64,000 nucleotides of DNA from Massospora cicadina. Its lineage: Eukaryota > Entomophthoromycota > Entomophthoromycetes > Entomophthorales > Entomophthoraceae. Positions within the stretch are counted from its first letter, which is position 1; the number at the start of each line of letters is the position of its first letter. Both the position numbers and the translations under genes were made by a program. Below the pieces are notes generated by a model that was given only the letters and a program-made list of their open reading frames with translations, searched no databases and was not told the DNA's origin. The stretch covers positions 62,001 to 126,000 of the forward strand of contig JAKSZP010007911.1 of assembly GCA_022478985.1 (NCBI GenBank), given 5' to 3'. Of the stretch, positions 46,645-57,436 are shown piece by piece.

Positions 46645-47031
46645 TATATAGGAAGCAATTTCTTCTGAAATACTATTTTTTTCTTATATTAAACGCTGAA
46701 AGTCACAGCTGACTCCTCTTTTTCCTTACTAATGACTCTCTTCTTCTTAATTAAAGACCATCTTTTTTGTCTACCCATTCAGCTCATATCTTCATTGTTT
46801 GTTGGTCATTTTTAATCCTTTGGCTTAGCTATTATTCATTTGACAGAATTCTTTTGATTTTCGCCTCATCATTGGAGGCTCTGAGAAATATTTATGTTGG
46901 AAAGATATTGCCTTTTTGCATTATTTCAAGGCTCTTAGTATGCTTATACTTATTAAATAGTTTTTATGGATATCAGCCATTCTGCTACAACTGTTTAGAG
47001 TTAATTGTTCAGTCATATCAATATTGAAACA

Positions 47032-48000
47032 TTACCCCCTTGACTGGACAATAGTCTCCTATTACTTGTATGCCCAAAGGAATTTTGTGTGTACTCAATT
47101 AACAATATGACCAAATTGCGGGGTCCTTGAAGGTGTAGGCGTCAAAATCCATTTTCTCTAATATCTCAAATGGCCCAATCCATATATTAGTCAGAATATG
47201 CTTCCAAGACCATGCAGATCGTTGAATAAGACCAGCTCTCCTTCCTTGAACATCCCCAGCCTGCTATGCCATACCTGGTCAGAAGCCTGGTTCTTGATCT
47301 TCTTAGCCAAACTAAAGGAGCATGCTTCCATTTGCAGCTTGATTAATTGTGTTCGTCAGAGTAGTTAAATAGCGCTTTGGGTCCACTCCACCAGTATCTT
47401 CTATGCAGGCATAAAAGAGTGCAGGCAGGGTGGGGTGCCATCCGTAGAGCAACTGGAAGGGCTCTTTTCCATCGCAAGTGGTAGCTAATATTGTAGGTGG
47501 TTATTGAATTGGAAAGGAGACTACTTCAATAAGAGGGTCTATCTGCTACCTACTTCCGTAGTAATTCACCAGGGTCCCATTAACCCATTCAACCATTCAA
47601 TTGGATTCAGGGTGATACGGGGTCATTAGAACCCCACAGATGGCCATCATTTTGTTTATCTTTGGCAGAATTTGGGAGATGAAATTAGTTTCATTGTCAG
47701 TAAGGATGAACTTAGGGCAGTCGTGTCACTGAATTATACATTCTTTACAAACTTAGCCAGGGTGACCGCCCCCAGACCTCATATTGCCCGTGCCATACCC
47801 ACCTGGTCAAGTGGTCGATTGCCACCAAAATATACTTAGACTGGTTTGATCCTGTCAGAAAAGGCCTGACAATCTCAATGGATACTGTGTTCCAGGAAAA
47901 ATGAGGTTTCATTAGCTGATAAGAGGTCTTCTTGGTGAACGGCTTTTCCACTTGTAATTGGTGGCAGCAGGAAATTTTTCAAGAATATCAAAGCGCATGC
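47032..48000 (-). pseudogene. integrase of element M
   Basis: Core start VSIEIVRPFLTGSNQSKYIL, then VAIDHLTRWV in the ORF 47745-47951. The second Asp region reads FSDTTAL (about 47720). The barrel-like C-terminus (QVWHSRLGMFKEGELVLFND) is near 47195-47270. No chromodomain. Confidence 0.7.
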
Positions 48001-48379
48001 TTTCCCAATAGTACCAAGGTTGCAACAATGCCAATGTCCTATTTACTCTGCTATGTACAACTGCTTAGTGTGCACTCATAATTTATTCAGTAAGGCGAAA
48101 GTTCTTGGGAAATTCATGGCAGTGTCCCCTATCTATTTGCACAACTAGCCATTTTCTAGAATGTATTGCCCTCATTCCATCTGATGCCTTGATTACTTGG
48201 GGCAGTTCATCGGCATATTTCCTGCAAAAGATCTTATCATGCATGATATTGCTAAGATCTGCCGCAATGGCAATCGTTGGTAATTACAAGAGATAGTCTA
48301 GATTCTTATGTTTTGCCCATGGTTGGTGTACTAACTTAAAGTCGTAAGCTTAGAGCTTCAGGGCTCATTGCGCAAGCCA

Positions 48380-49500
48380 TTTTCCAGGTTCACAAAGATT
48401 CTGCAACCAACGCAATGATGCATGATCTGTTACCACTTTGAAAATTTATCCCATGGGGGTATACCTGTAACTGTTTATATGCATATATCCTTGCTAAGCA
48501 CTCCTGCTTGGTCCGGTATAACTGTGTTTGTGGCAGTTCAGGCTCTGGCTGCAGTACGCGACAGGGTGCTTCTCCCCATCATTGTCCTGTTGGGATAGAA
48601 CTGCCCCAACAGCGGAAAGAGAAGCATACATCTGCACAATAAACTCTTTATGAAAATTCAGATAACTTAGCACCAGTGCACTGACTATCGCCATCCAAAG
48701 TGTGTCAAAGGAGCATTGTCAGCATTCAGTTTATTTAAACATGGCATCCTCTTTTAGAAACTCAAATAGCGGGCCCCAAAACAGCTGAAGTTGGGGATGA
48801 AGCGCATTAATAACCCACCATTCCCTATACTTTTATATCACGCTTACTGTTTGGTTGAGTCATTTATGGATGGCCGCCATCTTGGCCATCTGCAGTTTTA
48901 GCCCTTTGCATCTACCACAACCCTAGGTGGTCCAGCTGGTCTTTATAGAAGTAATATTTGCGAGGCTTGACTTAAGTATTGGCTCAGCAAGCTGGCGGAA
49001 TATTCATCCAAATGGTTAAGATGCTCAGAAAATGTTCAGGAAAAGACATTGATATCATCAAGGTATGCAAGAATGCATGAAAGTTTCAGGTCACCATGGA
49101 TAGTGTCCATGGCACGTTGGAACGTAGCTGGGGCATAACACAGCCCTTAAGGCACATGTGTCAGTTGGAAGATCCGTTTGGATGTAACGATAGCACATTT
49201 TTTCTTTTCCGCCGCAGGGAATCCCTTTGTTAGTAACCCAATATAAAATCCATCGCTGAGAAGTAACAAGCTCCTCCTAAAAACAAAGCATTGTCAATCT
49301 GCGACAAGGGATATGAGTCCTTCTTGGTGATATTGTTGAGCTCCCAGTAGTCTATTAGTACCCAGTTGTAATGTCCTTCTTTTTTAAAATTAGGACAGGC
49401 GAAGCCCATGGATTCTTTGATGTTCCAGCATCACTTGCTCCAGTAGCTTCCTAATTTCCTCGGTAGCTACAACATCAGCTGCTTCTGATTGGCGGATTAG
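48380..49500 (-). pseudogene. RT and RNase H of element M
   Basis: RT text: KKKCAIVTSKRIFQLTHVP, then YAPATFQRAMDTIHGDLKLS and ILAYLDDINVFS with an intact YLDD box (about 49060). RNase H is the ORF 48494-48694 (IVQMYASLSAVGAVLSQQD, then HPVAYCSQSLN), where the first catalytic Asp appears as Y. Several stops. Confidence 0.75.
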
Positions 49501-49899
49501 CCAATACCTAATGAGGGATGATTTCCGATGTCCAATTGATGGACCACCCCCTGAGTGAACCCTAAATCATGGTTGTCCACAGCAAAATCTCCTTACTTTT
49601 TTTAAAATTAAGCTATTGCCTGATCTCTATGTGCTTCTGATAAACCCCATTAAAAATTTTTGTGTGTTAACACTGCCATTATGCTAAGCTGATGTTTGAA
49701 AAGGAGGCTGAATTAATTCAGTAATATAAATATAAAAGCATAGATCCTCCCCAATGGGGGTCAAATGTAGGTATGCCACTACTTGGTGTTGGTGGACCTT
49801 CAATGGTTCTTTCTTTAAATTTGCTACCAAACCTTGATCTCCTTGTGTCCAGGAAGGATGATACCCAAAGCTGCATGATGCTCTATTCATGACTGCTGG

Positions 49900-50470
49900 T
49901 AAGGCCTAATAACCTCCCCATAAAGTCCTTCAGGTATTCTATCCTCTAGCTCTGTGCTCATTATATTTAGATGACCAGAGGGGATTGTCATGAATCCAGT
50001 GGCTCAAAGTGGCAACTCTTGATACTCATATATCTGCTGGTGAGAGCTCAGACCTTACTTTTTGTTGATGGCAACAAACAGGGATTACACCAATGCAGTA
50101 CGCGATAATGACATGCCCCATATGGACAGGATCCTTAAGCACACACTGGTGGTAGAATAAATTGAGATCTGCTGTCACAATATCTTTAGGGTCTCCTTCA
50201 TTATACTAACTAGTGCGCTAAAGTGACTCAGAAACTATTCCAAACAGCAGGTTTTAAGTATTGTTTGGTAGCACAATTGCTGGAGCTACAATCACAATCT
50301 ACCCAAATCACAAGGGAGCGCATTGTACGCTCTCTCTGAAACTGTGGTTTCTGCTCCAGCGGTCCCATACACCATTTGATGCTCTACATCTGGTTTTAAC
50401 GCCAACTTGGCTACCAAATTTTTTGAAACTATGTTTATAGGGGGCATTGTGTCTAAAATGGCACAGATTC
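49900..50470 (-). pseudogene. protease of element M
   Basis: The reading AILDTMPPINIVSKNLVAKL (about 50400-50460) is a retropepsin active site with DTG changed to DTM. Text after it decays. A 68-codon ORF at 49684-49890 lies between protease and RT without recognisable domain. Confidence 0.55.
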
Positions 50471-50510
50471 GGGCTTTAGCACAAAAATGTCACAATATGT
50501 ATACTCAGAA

Positions 50511-50642
50511 AGGGTGGTTACCCTGGCAGGTAAAACTGCTTCCATCCTAGTGCAGGTTTTGAGTTCAAAACCTGTACTGGCAAGAAAAATTCTTGGTGTG
50601 GTATATTTATCCCAAGGTTGACTCACCTCAAATACTTTTTTT
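50511..50642 (+). mobile_element. tRNA-derived SINE, copy 1
   Basis: 132 bp between perfect 14-bp duplications ATGTATACTCAGAA (50497-50510 and 50643-50656). The head has pol III boxes: box A-like GGTTACCCTGGCAGG and a perfect box B core GTTCAAAAC (50572-50580). The tail GGTTGACTCACCTCAAATAC followed by a T-run is shared with the SINE at 60199. It is shorter than that copy, so probably internally deleted. Confidence 0.8.
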
Positions 50643-50879
50643 ATGTATACTCAGAATATGAATAGTTTTGACTATGCACCAAATGAAAAAAAGAGTCCCT
50701 TTTTTAATGAAATTTGTAATCTTTATGCCGTGTAAAGGATATTCTGCAATAATAGTTTCTACTGGAGTAGTGCTGGGTACTCAATTCAAGGTAGGAGCAG
50801 CTAAAGAGGGTCCAGGATTATCCCCCAAATTTTGTTCAAAGATCATGCAGATATAGGGTTTTGAATTCACTTGGAGGCC

Positions 50880-51604
50880 CCCTTACACCGCAGCAGGTTT
50901 TACTTGTGCCCAAATCAGCACATGGACCTCCTCAGCTGACTGCTGATATAAAAAGATGTTATCGAACTGTGAGACTTTGGCGGAATATACTTCATTAGGT
51001 TTGGTTGGGACAGATGGAGTTGAATTAGCGGAAGTAGAAGGTCCCATCTCTACTCCGCTTTATCTTTTCCCTAAACGCACTGGTCCAACTGCACAAAATG
51101 AACCTGTTGCTTAGGAAAGCTAAGCGCAAGATGCCCACACCCATAACCCCTTGGCTCATGGGACTCCCGTCCTTAGTTGTTATGAGAAGGACCAAGCCAA
51201 TAGTTAGACTGCAGGTTGTATTTTGGGCAATGACGAGGCGCATATATATGATAGGGCTATCAAATTGTTGGGTGGAATAAGAGCTGATAAGATTTTCTCA
51301 AAGGAGAAGGCCCTGCTACAACTCCCAGATGGGTTCTGTTCAATAGGTGGATTAACCGTGGCCAATAAATGGCATAGGTAACTGACGTTTTTATTCAAGG
51401 TACATCTTCCAACAAGACTGGTGCCATAGAATAAAAGAGTTCAGGCTATGGATTAACTGCAGTGATCATTGCAATCCCTACATTGATTTTTTTAATATCC
51501 CTGTTCCTAATAACACATGTGATTCAGCAGTGAAGCAGTCAGAGAACTCAGTGAGAGACTCATTCTGCTAAAAACCGATTATTAAAAACTCAGCCTTTCA
51601 TTGT
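50880..51604 (-). pseudogene. gag of element M, second part
   Basis: Continues the gag reading after the G insertion: AEFLIIGF, then NESLTEFSDCFTAESHVLLG (51525-51585), the standard capsid helix region. Further left the text is broken (ORF 51025-51243). No zinc knuckle could be read. Confidence 0.6.
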
Positions 51605-51609
51605 GACAT

Positions 51610-53038
51610 CGTAAGTCCTGGGGAACAACCTCTGGCTGTTGATTGGCCATTTTTCCATTCCTGAGCAAGAAGGCACCGAAGAGGATGGCGGTACCCCTTG
51701 TTACTCAGGGTGATCTTGCTCATGTAGTAGACAAGCGCTGGGTAACAGCTCTTCCACTTTGGATCCCACCCTCAGTACCCACACTCACCTTGGCAGAACT
51801 GCTATGGGGAATCAGCAAAATCTGCGCCAAGATTGTTTAATTGAAATCAATCAGAACAGATTCGAATGTCAATCTGCCCAATGTTTGGATCTCAAATGGT
51901 TGGAAAGGCATGAAGACTGAGTTATCGGCTGGAATGCCTGATGGTTTCAATTTTATTAACATGCCAATTGAACAAATCACATCCCTATCAAAGTCATCAG
52001 GGATCATCCTTGATGGGCAGGCTACAGCATTGGATGTCATCAATGAGGGTTCAAAGTCCCCAGTTGACAATTCAGGCGTTGTGGCCAATGCAATGCCACT
52101 GACCAAATAAATGGCCCCATGACTGAGCATGGGCAGGTTGGCCGTCCCAAACCCGTTCTCAACCAAATGGACCCACCCCTATGTGGGGTGGCCTTGGGGG
52201 ATTCCCGCCGCTTGTTGGACCAAACGCCATCGCACCAACCATCAGAAATGCAACCAAGCCTCAATTCAGATGTTCAAGGTCAAACTGACAGCGACTCAGC
52301 CCACCGGCAAATTTTATGATGTCAATTCCCAGGGAATAAACCCGCCCATTCCCAAATAAATCGTTGATTAGGTCAAAATTGAGGGCCCCAATCCCAGCTT
52401 ATTACTACCTCCAACCGACCACTATTTAATCAGTTGCATTGCACTGAGAAAATTGTTGGTTGATTTTCTTCCTTTTCCTTCAATAAAAATTTTGCCAAAA
52501 AACTAAAACAAATTTTTATTCTATTGTTCCTTCTGACCGCATCCCTGATGGCGTTTCCCTGGTGGCCTGTTGGTCCATATACCAGATGGGCTCTACCAGT
52601 ACTTATGGTCACTATGGCCCCCTCCTTCGTTGATTGGATTCAGCAAGTCAGATATTTTCTGGCTCTAAAACCCTGCGATCTTGAACTTAATGCAACAGTA
52701 TATGGGGATCTTGTGGCCTTATGTCCACCAACTTCAAGAGAGAATCCGTCTCCTTGTCTCCTTGGTTGAAATGACCCCATATACCGACGAACTCATTGAA
52801 ACTATCTATGTGATCCTCCCTGCAGCAAGACCCCCTGGGTCAGGAGTGGGCTCATTGTTGTTTGTCGTTGTGATCATACTCACTGTTGTGTTACACCAAC
52901 AATTTGTCATTTCCTAATGCCAGGCTCCATATAACGTCATATAGTTGGCAATGCCTCTGGCATTCTGGCTTGCTTTTTGGGTGCTTATGCATCCTGACTG
53001 GCAGGCCAGTCTAAACTTTTTCTGCCATTTCCATGACA
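51610..53038 (+). repeat. 5' LTR of element G
   Basis: 1429 bp, starting CGTAAGTCC (TG in the other copy) and ending CCATGACA. Landmarks: TATTTAA at 52423-52429 as promoter element, expected RNA start near 52455, AATAAA at 52482-52487. U3 (51610 to about 52454) carries an open Pol tail; U5 (about 52510-53038) carries the gag start. Confidence 0.92.
52423..52487 (+). promoter_or_regulatory. TATA-like box and polyadenylation signal of G's LTR
   Basis: TATTTAA at 52423 and AATAAA at 52482 bracket the probable R region. In the 3' LTR the equivalents are TTTTTAA near 58330 and AATAAA at 58389-58394. Positions are inferred from motif spacing; no transcript data. Confidence 0.5.
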
Positions 53039-53787
53039 TAATCGATCAACCATTATTTCCAGACACTTCTGACTTGTTCTTCAAACTGGGCGCTGCAGTG
53101 GTTACCCTTTACCAAATAAATGTGCAATCAGTAGTTTTCTGTTTGTTGTTTGTTTGGTCACTTTCTGAATTTGGAAGAATTATCCGCTCTACCTTGGGAA
53201 ATCTTCTTCAATCCACCCAAGCTGCACGGATTGCGCCTTCTCCTCCTTTCACTAATCCAGAGGGAAGTTTGAGTATCCCCTCCTGGGAGATCACCAATCA
53301 AGTTCTCGACATGCTCACCAAAGTACAAATACATATAGCATTTGCACTTAATAACGCTTCCACATTATCCCATGCCCAACAAGGGCTCGCATTGTTAGAT
53401 GCTGTAGATGGGGATGATCGCCGTTGAGTGAGAGGCCTTTTGCGCTCTTCCTCACAAGCAGGAGACTCCACCCCACTGATGGCTGTTGTGTCAGCTGCCC
53501 TGAAACCCCCTGTGTCACAATCAGACCACCTATTTAGACTGATCTATGCCATGGCTGAAGCCCCCAGCCTGGTTTCTTTGATTTCTACCTTTTGTGAACT
53601 GGCCCCCGCGTCAGGTCTCTCTATTAATATGCTTCAGGCAGTCTTTAGATCAGGCTTGGATTTGGATTCCACTTATCACGAGGTCTGGTCCAACATCCAA
53701 GGATCAGTAGATCAAATATGTGCCACCACGACCACCATCAACGCCTTACCCCATCATGTTACCCATTATCAGAAGGGGATATTATGA
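52524..53787 (+). pseudogene. gag of element G, multi-pass membrane type, starting in U5
   Basis: Starts at an ATG at 52524 or 52545 (MAFPWWPVGPYTRWALPVLM), shifts frame near 52670 and then runs in one frame to 53787 with three stops (52915, 52942, 53425). The first two stops are CAA and CAG in the 3' LTR copy, so they arose after insertion. Hydrophobic runs at about 52600, 52850-52900 (SLLFVVVIILTVVLH), 52945-52990 (MPLAFWLAFWVLM) and 53120-53165 (VVFCLLFVWSL) could span membranes. The C-terminal half (SDHLFRLIYAMAEAPSLVSL, then LQAVFRSGLDLDSTYHEVW) is capsid-like. No CCHC knuckle. Confidence 0.7.
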
Positions 53788-54360
53788 TTGGGTTACCCAA
53801 AGTAAACACAGATGACGCGCCTATCTCCAAACTAGCTGTAGATCTGGGTACCAATCCTGCTGTAACCCCTGTGTCTGAGTTGGCGGATACAGAGTCACCT
53901 ATTAATGAATCTGTTAAGGCCCAGATGGAGGAAGTTGTTTCCCCCACCCTTGTACTCCCAATTTTTGCTCCTGTGAAAGACCCCAACTTTACCCCCAATA
54001 TGACAGTTATTTCTTCAGTCACAAAAGAGTCAATTAAAACTTCCAATAAACAAAACTTTGCTTATTTCCTAATGCCTATGAAGATCAGTGTCAGCTCGCA
54101 TCATGTATCCTTCAAAGCCCTGGTGGATACTGGAACTAAAGGGAACTTCATGAGTGTCGAGTTGGAGCAACAATTAGAACTGGAAATGGATGCGGGTCCC
54201 TCAGTGATGGTGGCCTCATCTGCTTCCCAGACCTCATATGTTGTTCGCCAACTGATACCTTTTTCAATTCACCAGTTCAGCTTCTGCGATCATTTTTGGC
54301 CATGCCAAACTTGGTGTTTCCAGTGATCTTAGGTGTGGGGTGGTGGCGCTGACAACATGT
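53760..54360 (+). pseudogene. aspartic protease of element G
   Basis: Within the 202-codon ORF 53718-54326. The active-site loop FKALVDTGTKGNFMSVELEQ has an intact DTG at 54126-54134. An acidic, T- and S-rich linker of about 100 residues precedes it. The C-terminal part is lost by a frameshift near 54290, so the product would be incomplete. It would cleave Gag-Pol during particle maturation. Confidence 0.75.
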
Positions 54361-54601
54361 TAAGATTCACTTAGAGTCTAATACATTGTCATTTACCAAT
54401 GATCATCTGGAGGGAGAATTCCCTTTGATCGACACCCTCAAGAAGACACAAGGAACCAGTTCTATCACTACCCTAGTCACTTCTACGTGCTTCCCGGCCA
54501 ATTTTCCTGTGAGCTTAATGTGCTATTGAAGAATCTATGACTTGGAAAAGGCATATTGCCTTTCTAGGCACACCAGGCTCAATTGTGGGTTTTGAACAAC
54601 C

Positions 54602-55870
54602 GTGGAGTTGGTGAACATCAACTGTCCATTGTATCCCCTTACAGCGGAGGAAGAAGTTGCACTCAATACCTGGTTGAACAATATAATGAAAAAAGGTTGG
54701 TTGTTCAAGGAGACCTCACCTGTCGCCTCCCCCATCATCTTCACCAAAAAAGTGGATGGTTCTCTCCATCCCTGCGTGAATTACAGTCACATGAATAAAA
54801 TAACGGTTTCTGATCCCTACCCCTTGCCTCTGGAGCAGACAATCAGCCAGGCAATTGCCAAATCCCATGTGTTCTCTAATCTGGATCTTGTAAATGCCTT
54901 TAACCAAATTTGGGTAATAAAAGGGCAGGAATGGTTAACAGCGATTTGGATGAAGCGCGGCATTTTCCAATTCCGTGTAATTCCCTTTGGGCTGAAGAAT
55001 GCTCTCGCTATGTTTCAATGTATGATCAACAGTGTACTGGGTGACCTCCAGTTTTCCTGTGCAGTTGCATACATTGATGATATCCTGGTTCACTCCCCAA
55101 CTCCTGAACAACATGCTACTGACTTGGAAGTGGTGGTGGTCGCCTTGCATAAGGCAGGTTTGTTCGTCAAACCTTCCAAGTGTGAGTTTTATAAGGAGGA
55201 GGTTACTCTCCTCGGGAACCTGGTTCTAAAAGATGGCTATGCAATCCCTCCCAAAAAGTTAGATACAATCTGAAAATGGCCAAATTTAACTTTGCAGAAA
55301 CAACTTTAGAGTTTATTGAGAACTATCATTTTCCTAATAAAGTTTTCCCCGGAACTTTCCCAGCTGTCCACACCATTCCACCCCCTAACTGGGAAAAACG
55401 TACCATTTCATTGGACGACCAAATGCCAGCAGGCGTTCAAATTAAATAAAAAGGTGTTTGTGTCTCCACCCATTTTGAAGCACGCCAATCCCACCAAACT
55501 GTATATTGTTGCATGTGATGCCTCATCAGTAGCAGTGGGAGCGGTAAAGCTTCAAGAGCACGATGGTTTTGAGAACCTGGTTGCTTACTTTTCCCAGAAG
55601 TTCACAGCCATGGAGCAGGCTTGGGCTATATATGACAAGGAATTGGCAGCTGTTGCATGGGCATTAACCATTGGTGGTATCTGTTGCAGGGTGCCCACCA
55701 TGAATTAACGGTCCGCATGGATCACCAGGCCCTTTTGTATTTTCACAAACCCCAAAAATTGGCACATTGGCAAGCCCAAACCTATTGGGACCTGTGCAGT
55801 TTTAACTTTAAATACAAATTTGTTAAAAGTGCACTCAACGTACTTCCCAATTACCTAAGCCACAGCCTCG
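54602..55870 (+). pseudogene. RT and RNase H of element G
   Basis: RT: open from 54602 to 55273, with VASPIIFTKKVDGSLHPCVN, VFSNLDLVNAFNQIWVIKGQ, FRVIPFGLKNALAMFQ, and the catalytic box YIDD at 55070-55081. The same frame continues after two stops (55271 and about 55305) into RNase H to 55708 (YIVACDASSVAVGAV, then YDKELAAVAWAL). A frameshift leads to 55657-55989 (VRMDHQALLYF, then NVLPNYLSHS). In the last motif the usual Asp before the -LS segment is Asn, so RNase H activity is doubtful. Confidence 0.88.
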
Positions 55871-55967
55871 CCCACTGTTCCTTGGACCTAGAGGAAGTGG
55901 ACCTCATTACTGTATTCCTGCCACTCAAATCCTGTCAATTATTACCCCCATCATTTCCTCCATCGCT

Positions 55968-57113
55968 TTGGCTCCTGATGCCCCGCTAGTAGCTCAGGTC
56001 TTAGCCAGTCAAATGGCCTGCCCTGAGGGTGTGGAGTTGGTCGAGCAGTTGGCTCACCCAAGTCACAAACACTCCATATACTCCTTAGAGGAGGGACTCA
56101 TTTACTTTTGGTCTCACATCTGGGTTCCCCCCTCCTTCCAGTCAGAGGTATTCCACACACATCACGATCCTCCCACAGTTGGACATCCCAGTAACAAGAA
56201 ATGCATCAATTTGATCAAGAGGACCTTCAATTGGGTGGGTTTGACAAAAGAGGTTCCAGCTTGGATCGCCGATTGTGTTACTTGCGCTAGGGCTAAGTCA
56301 GATCACTCTGGCAAAAATGGCCTCCTGCACCCCTTACAGCAGGCGGAGGGCCCATGGACCTCAGTGTCCATGGACTTTATTGTTGAACTCCCCTGTTCTA
56401 ACGGGTTCACAGTGGTGATGGTAGTGGTGGATGGTTTCACAAAATTTTCCCTTTTTATACCTTGTACTTCCACAATTATGTCAGAAGAAACTGCCCGCCT
56501 TTTTGTAGGCCATGTGTTTTTGATGTTTGGTCTCCCCCAGGAGATCATCAGTGACCGTGGCTCACAGTTCACTGCGCAGTTTTGGAGTGAACTCCTATTG
56601 ATCCTAAAAATATCCCCCTGTTGCTCCACGGCATATCATCCTCAGTCCAACGGACAGACTGAGTGGGTCAATCAAGTCCTTGAACAGTACCTGCGTTGCT
56701 ATGCTGCAGCTGCACAGGATACTTGGGCCGATGACCTTCCTCTCACTCAATTCACTTACAATAATGGGACCCATGCGTCCACAGGGTTTTTCCCTTACAA
56801 AGCAACGTTGGGTTATAATCCTTCATTTTCAGTCAGGCCGTGCTTGCAGCCTGAGGTTCAAGCTGCCGCGGACCACACTGCCCATATCAGAACGACTCAA
56901 GCCTTAGTGCGGGAACACCTCACCAAAGCCATTGATGACTACAAGCGGTTTATGGATCAGAAGTGTCTTCCAGGTCATGATTTTACGGTGGGCTCCTACA
57001 TCATGCTCAATACCCATCACTTAAGAATTCAGGCCCCTTCCCATAAATTCGCCAGTAAACGCTTGGGTCCCCATTTGGTGGAGGAGGTATTGGGCAATGG
57101 GCGTTCTGACTGA
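55968..57113 (+). CDS. integrase of element G, open over 381 codons
   Basis: The largest ORF in the window. Zinc-binding domain: H66 and H73 (THHDPPTVGHPS), C103 and C106 (CVTCARAK). The catalytic triad is complete: D136 (SMDFIVELP), D196 (ISDRGSQFTAQFW), E232 (NGQTEWVNQ), with the usual 35 residues between the last two. The C-terminal barrel begins near residue 355 (FASKRLGPHLVEEVLGNG). It inserts retroelement cDNA into chromosomes. It is translated in nature only as part of Pol, which has stops upstream; the reading ends by frameshift at 57113, just before the chromodomain. Confidence 0.9.
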   Translation: MAPDAPLVAQVLASQMACPEGVELVEQLAHPSHKHSIYSLEEGLIYFWSHIWVPPSFQSEVFHTHHDPPTVGHPSNKKCINLIKRTFNWVGLTKEVPAWIADCVTCARAKSDHSGKNGLLHPLQQAEGPWTSVSMDFIVELPCSNGFTVVMVVVDGFTKFSLFIPCTSTIMSEETARLFVGHVFLMFGLPQEIISDRGSQFTAQFWSELLLILKISPCCSTAYHPQSNGQTEWVNQVLEQYLRCYAAAAQDTWADDLPLTQFTYNNGTHASTGFFPYKATLGYNPSFSVRPCLQPEVQAAADHTAHIRTTQALVREHLTKAIDDYKRFMDQKCLPGHDFTVGSYIMLNTHHLRIQAPSHKFASKRLGPHLVEEVLGNGRSD

Positions 57114-57124
57114 AGCTCCCTGCA

Positions 57125-57436
57125 CATTGGAAGCAGCATCCTGTTTTCCATGTTTCCCAGCTGTCACCCTTCAAGGGTGCAGTTCCCACGGAACTGGAAC
57201 TGATCATCGTCAATAATGGGGAAGAGGCTGAGGTAGAGGCTATCCTGGCATCCTGGAAATTGCGACATTCTGTCCAATATCTCGTGGCCTGGAAAGGGTA
57301 TCCAGCCTATGAAAACAGTTGGGTCAAGGCGCGCAATTGCGCAAATTGTATGGACCTGGTTGAAGCGTTCCACATATCCCACCCTGAGGCTCCCCGTCCC
57401 CCCCCCAAAAAAAGTCATGACAATTATGGCAATTGA
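57125..57436 (+). pseudogene. chromodomain of element G
   Basis: Reads VEAILASWKLRHSVQYLVAW, then KGYPAYENSWVKARNCANCM and DLVEAFHISHPEA, a clear chromodomain with the aromatic cage positions Y, W and Y/W. Such domains guide integration to histone-marked chromatin in chromoviruses. The frame ends at TGA 57434, but a run of ten C and seven A (57397-57413) stands directly before it, and a one-base slip leads into the reading that continues to the LTR. Confidence 0.85.

Larger units (their letters stand above)
45934..47031 (-). repeat. 3' LTR of element M
   Basis: TGTTATAAAATCGG start, AACA end. About 513 bp once the mariner (46062-46644) is removed. Carries TTGGCTTAGCTATTATT near 46820 without insert, the empty counterpart of microretroposon 4. 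Confidence 0.88.

Noticed and set aside
52040..52264. Antisense ORFs inside the LTRs of G (52040-52264, 57164-57610, 57794-58075)
   Set aside because: They are mirror images of the U3 frame on the plus strand, which has the better continuity and the link to Pol.
56303..56629. Minus-strand ORF of 108 codons opposite the integrase
   Set aside because: Shadow of the integrase frame.
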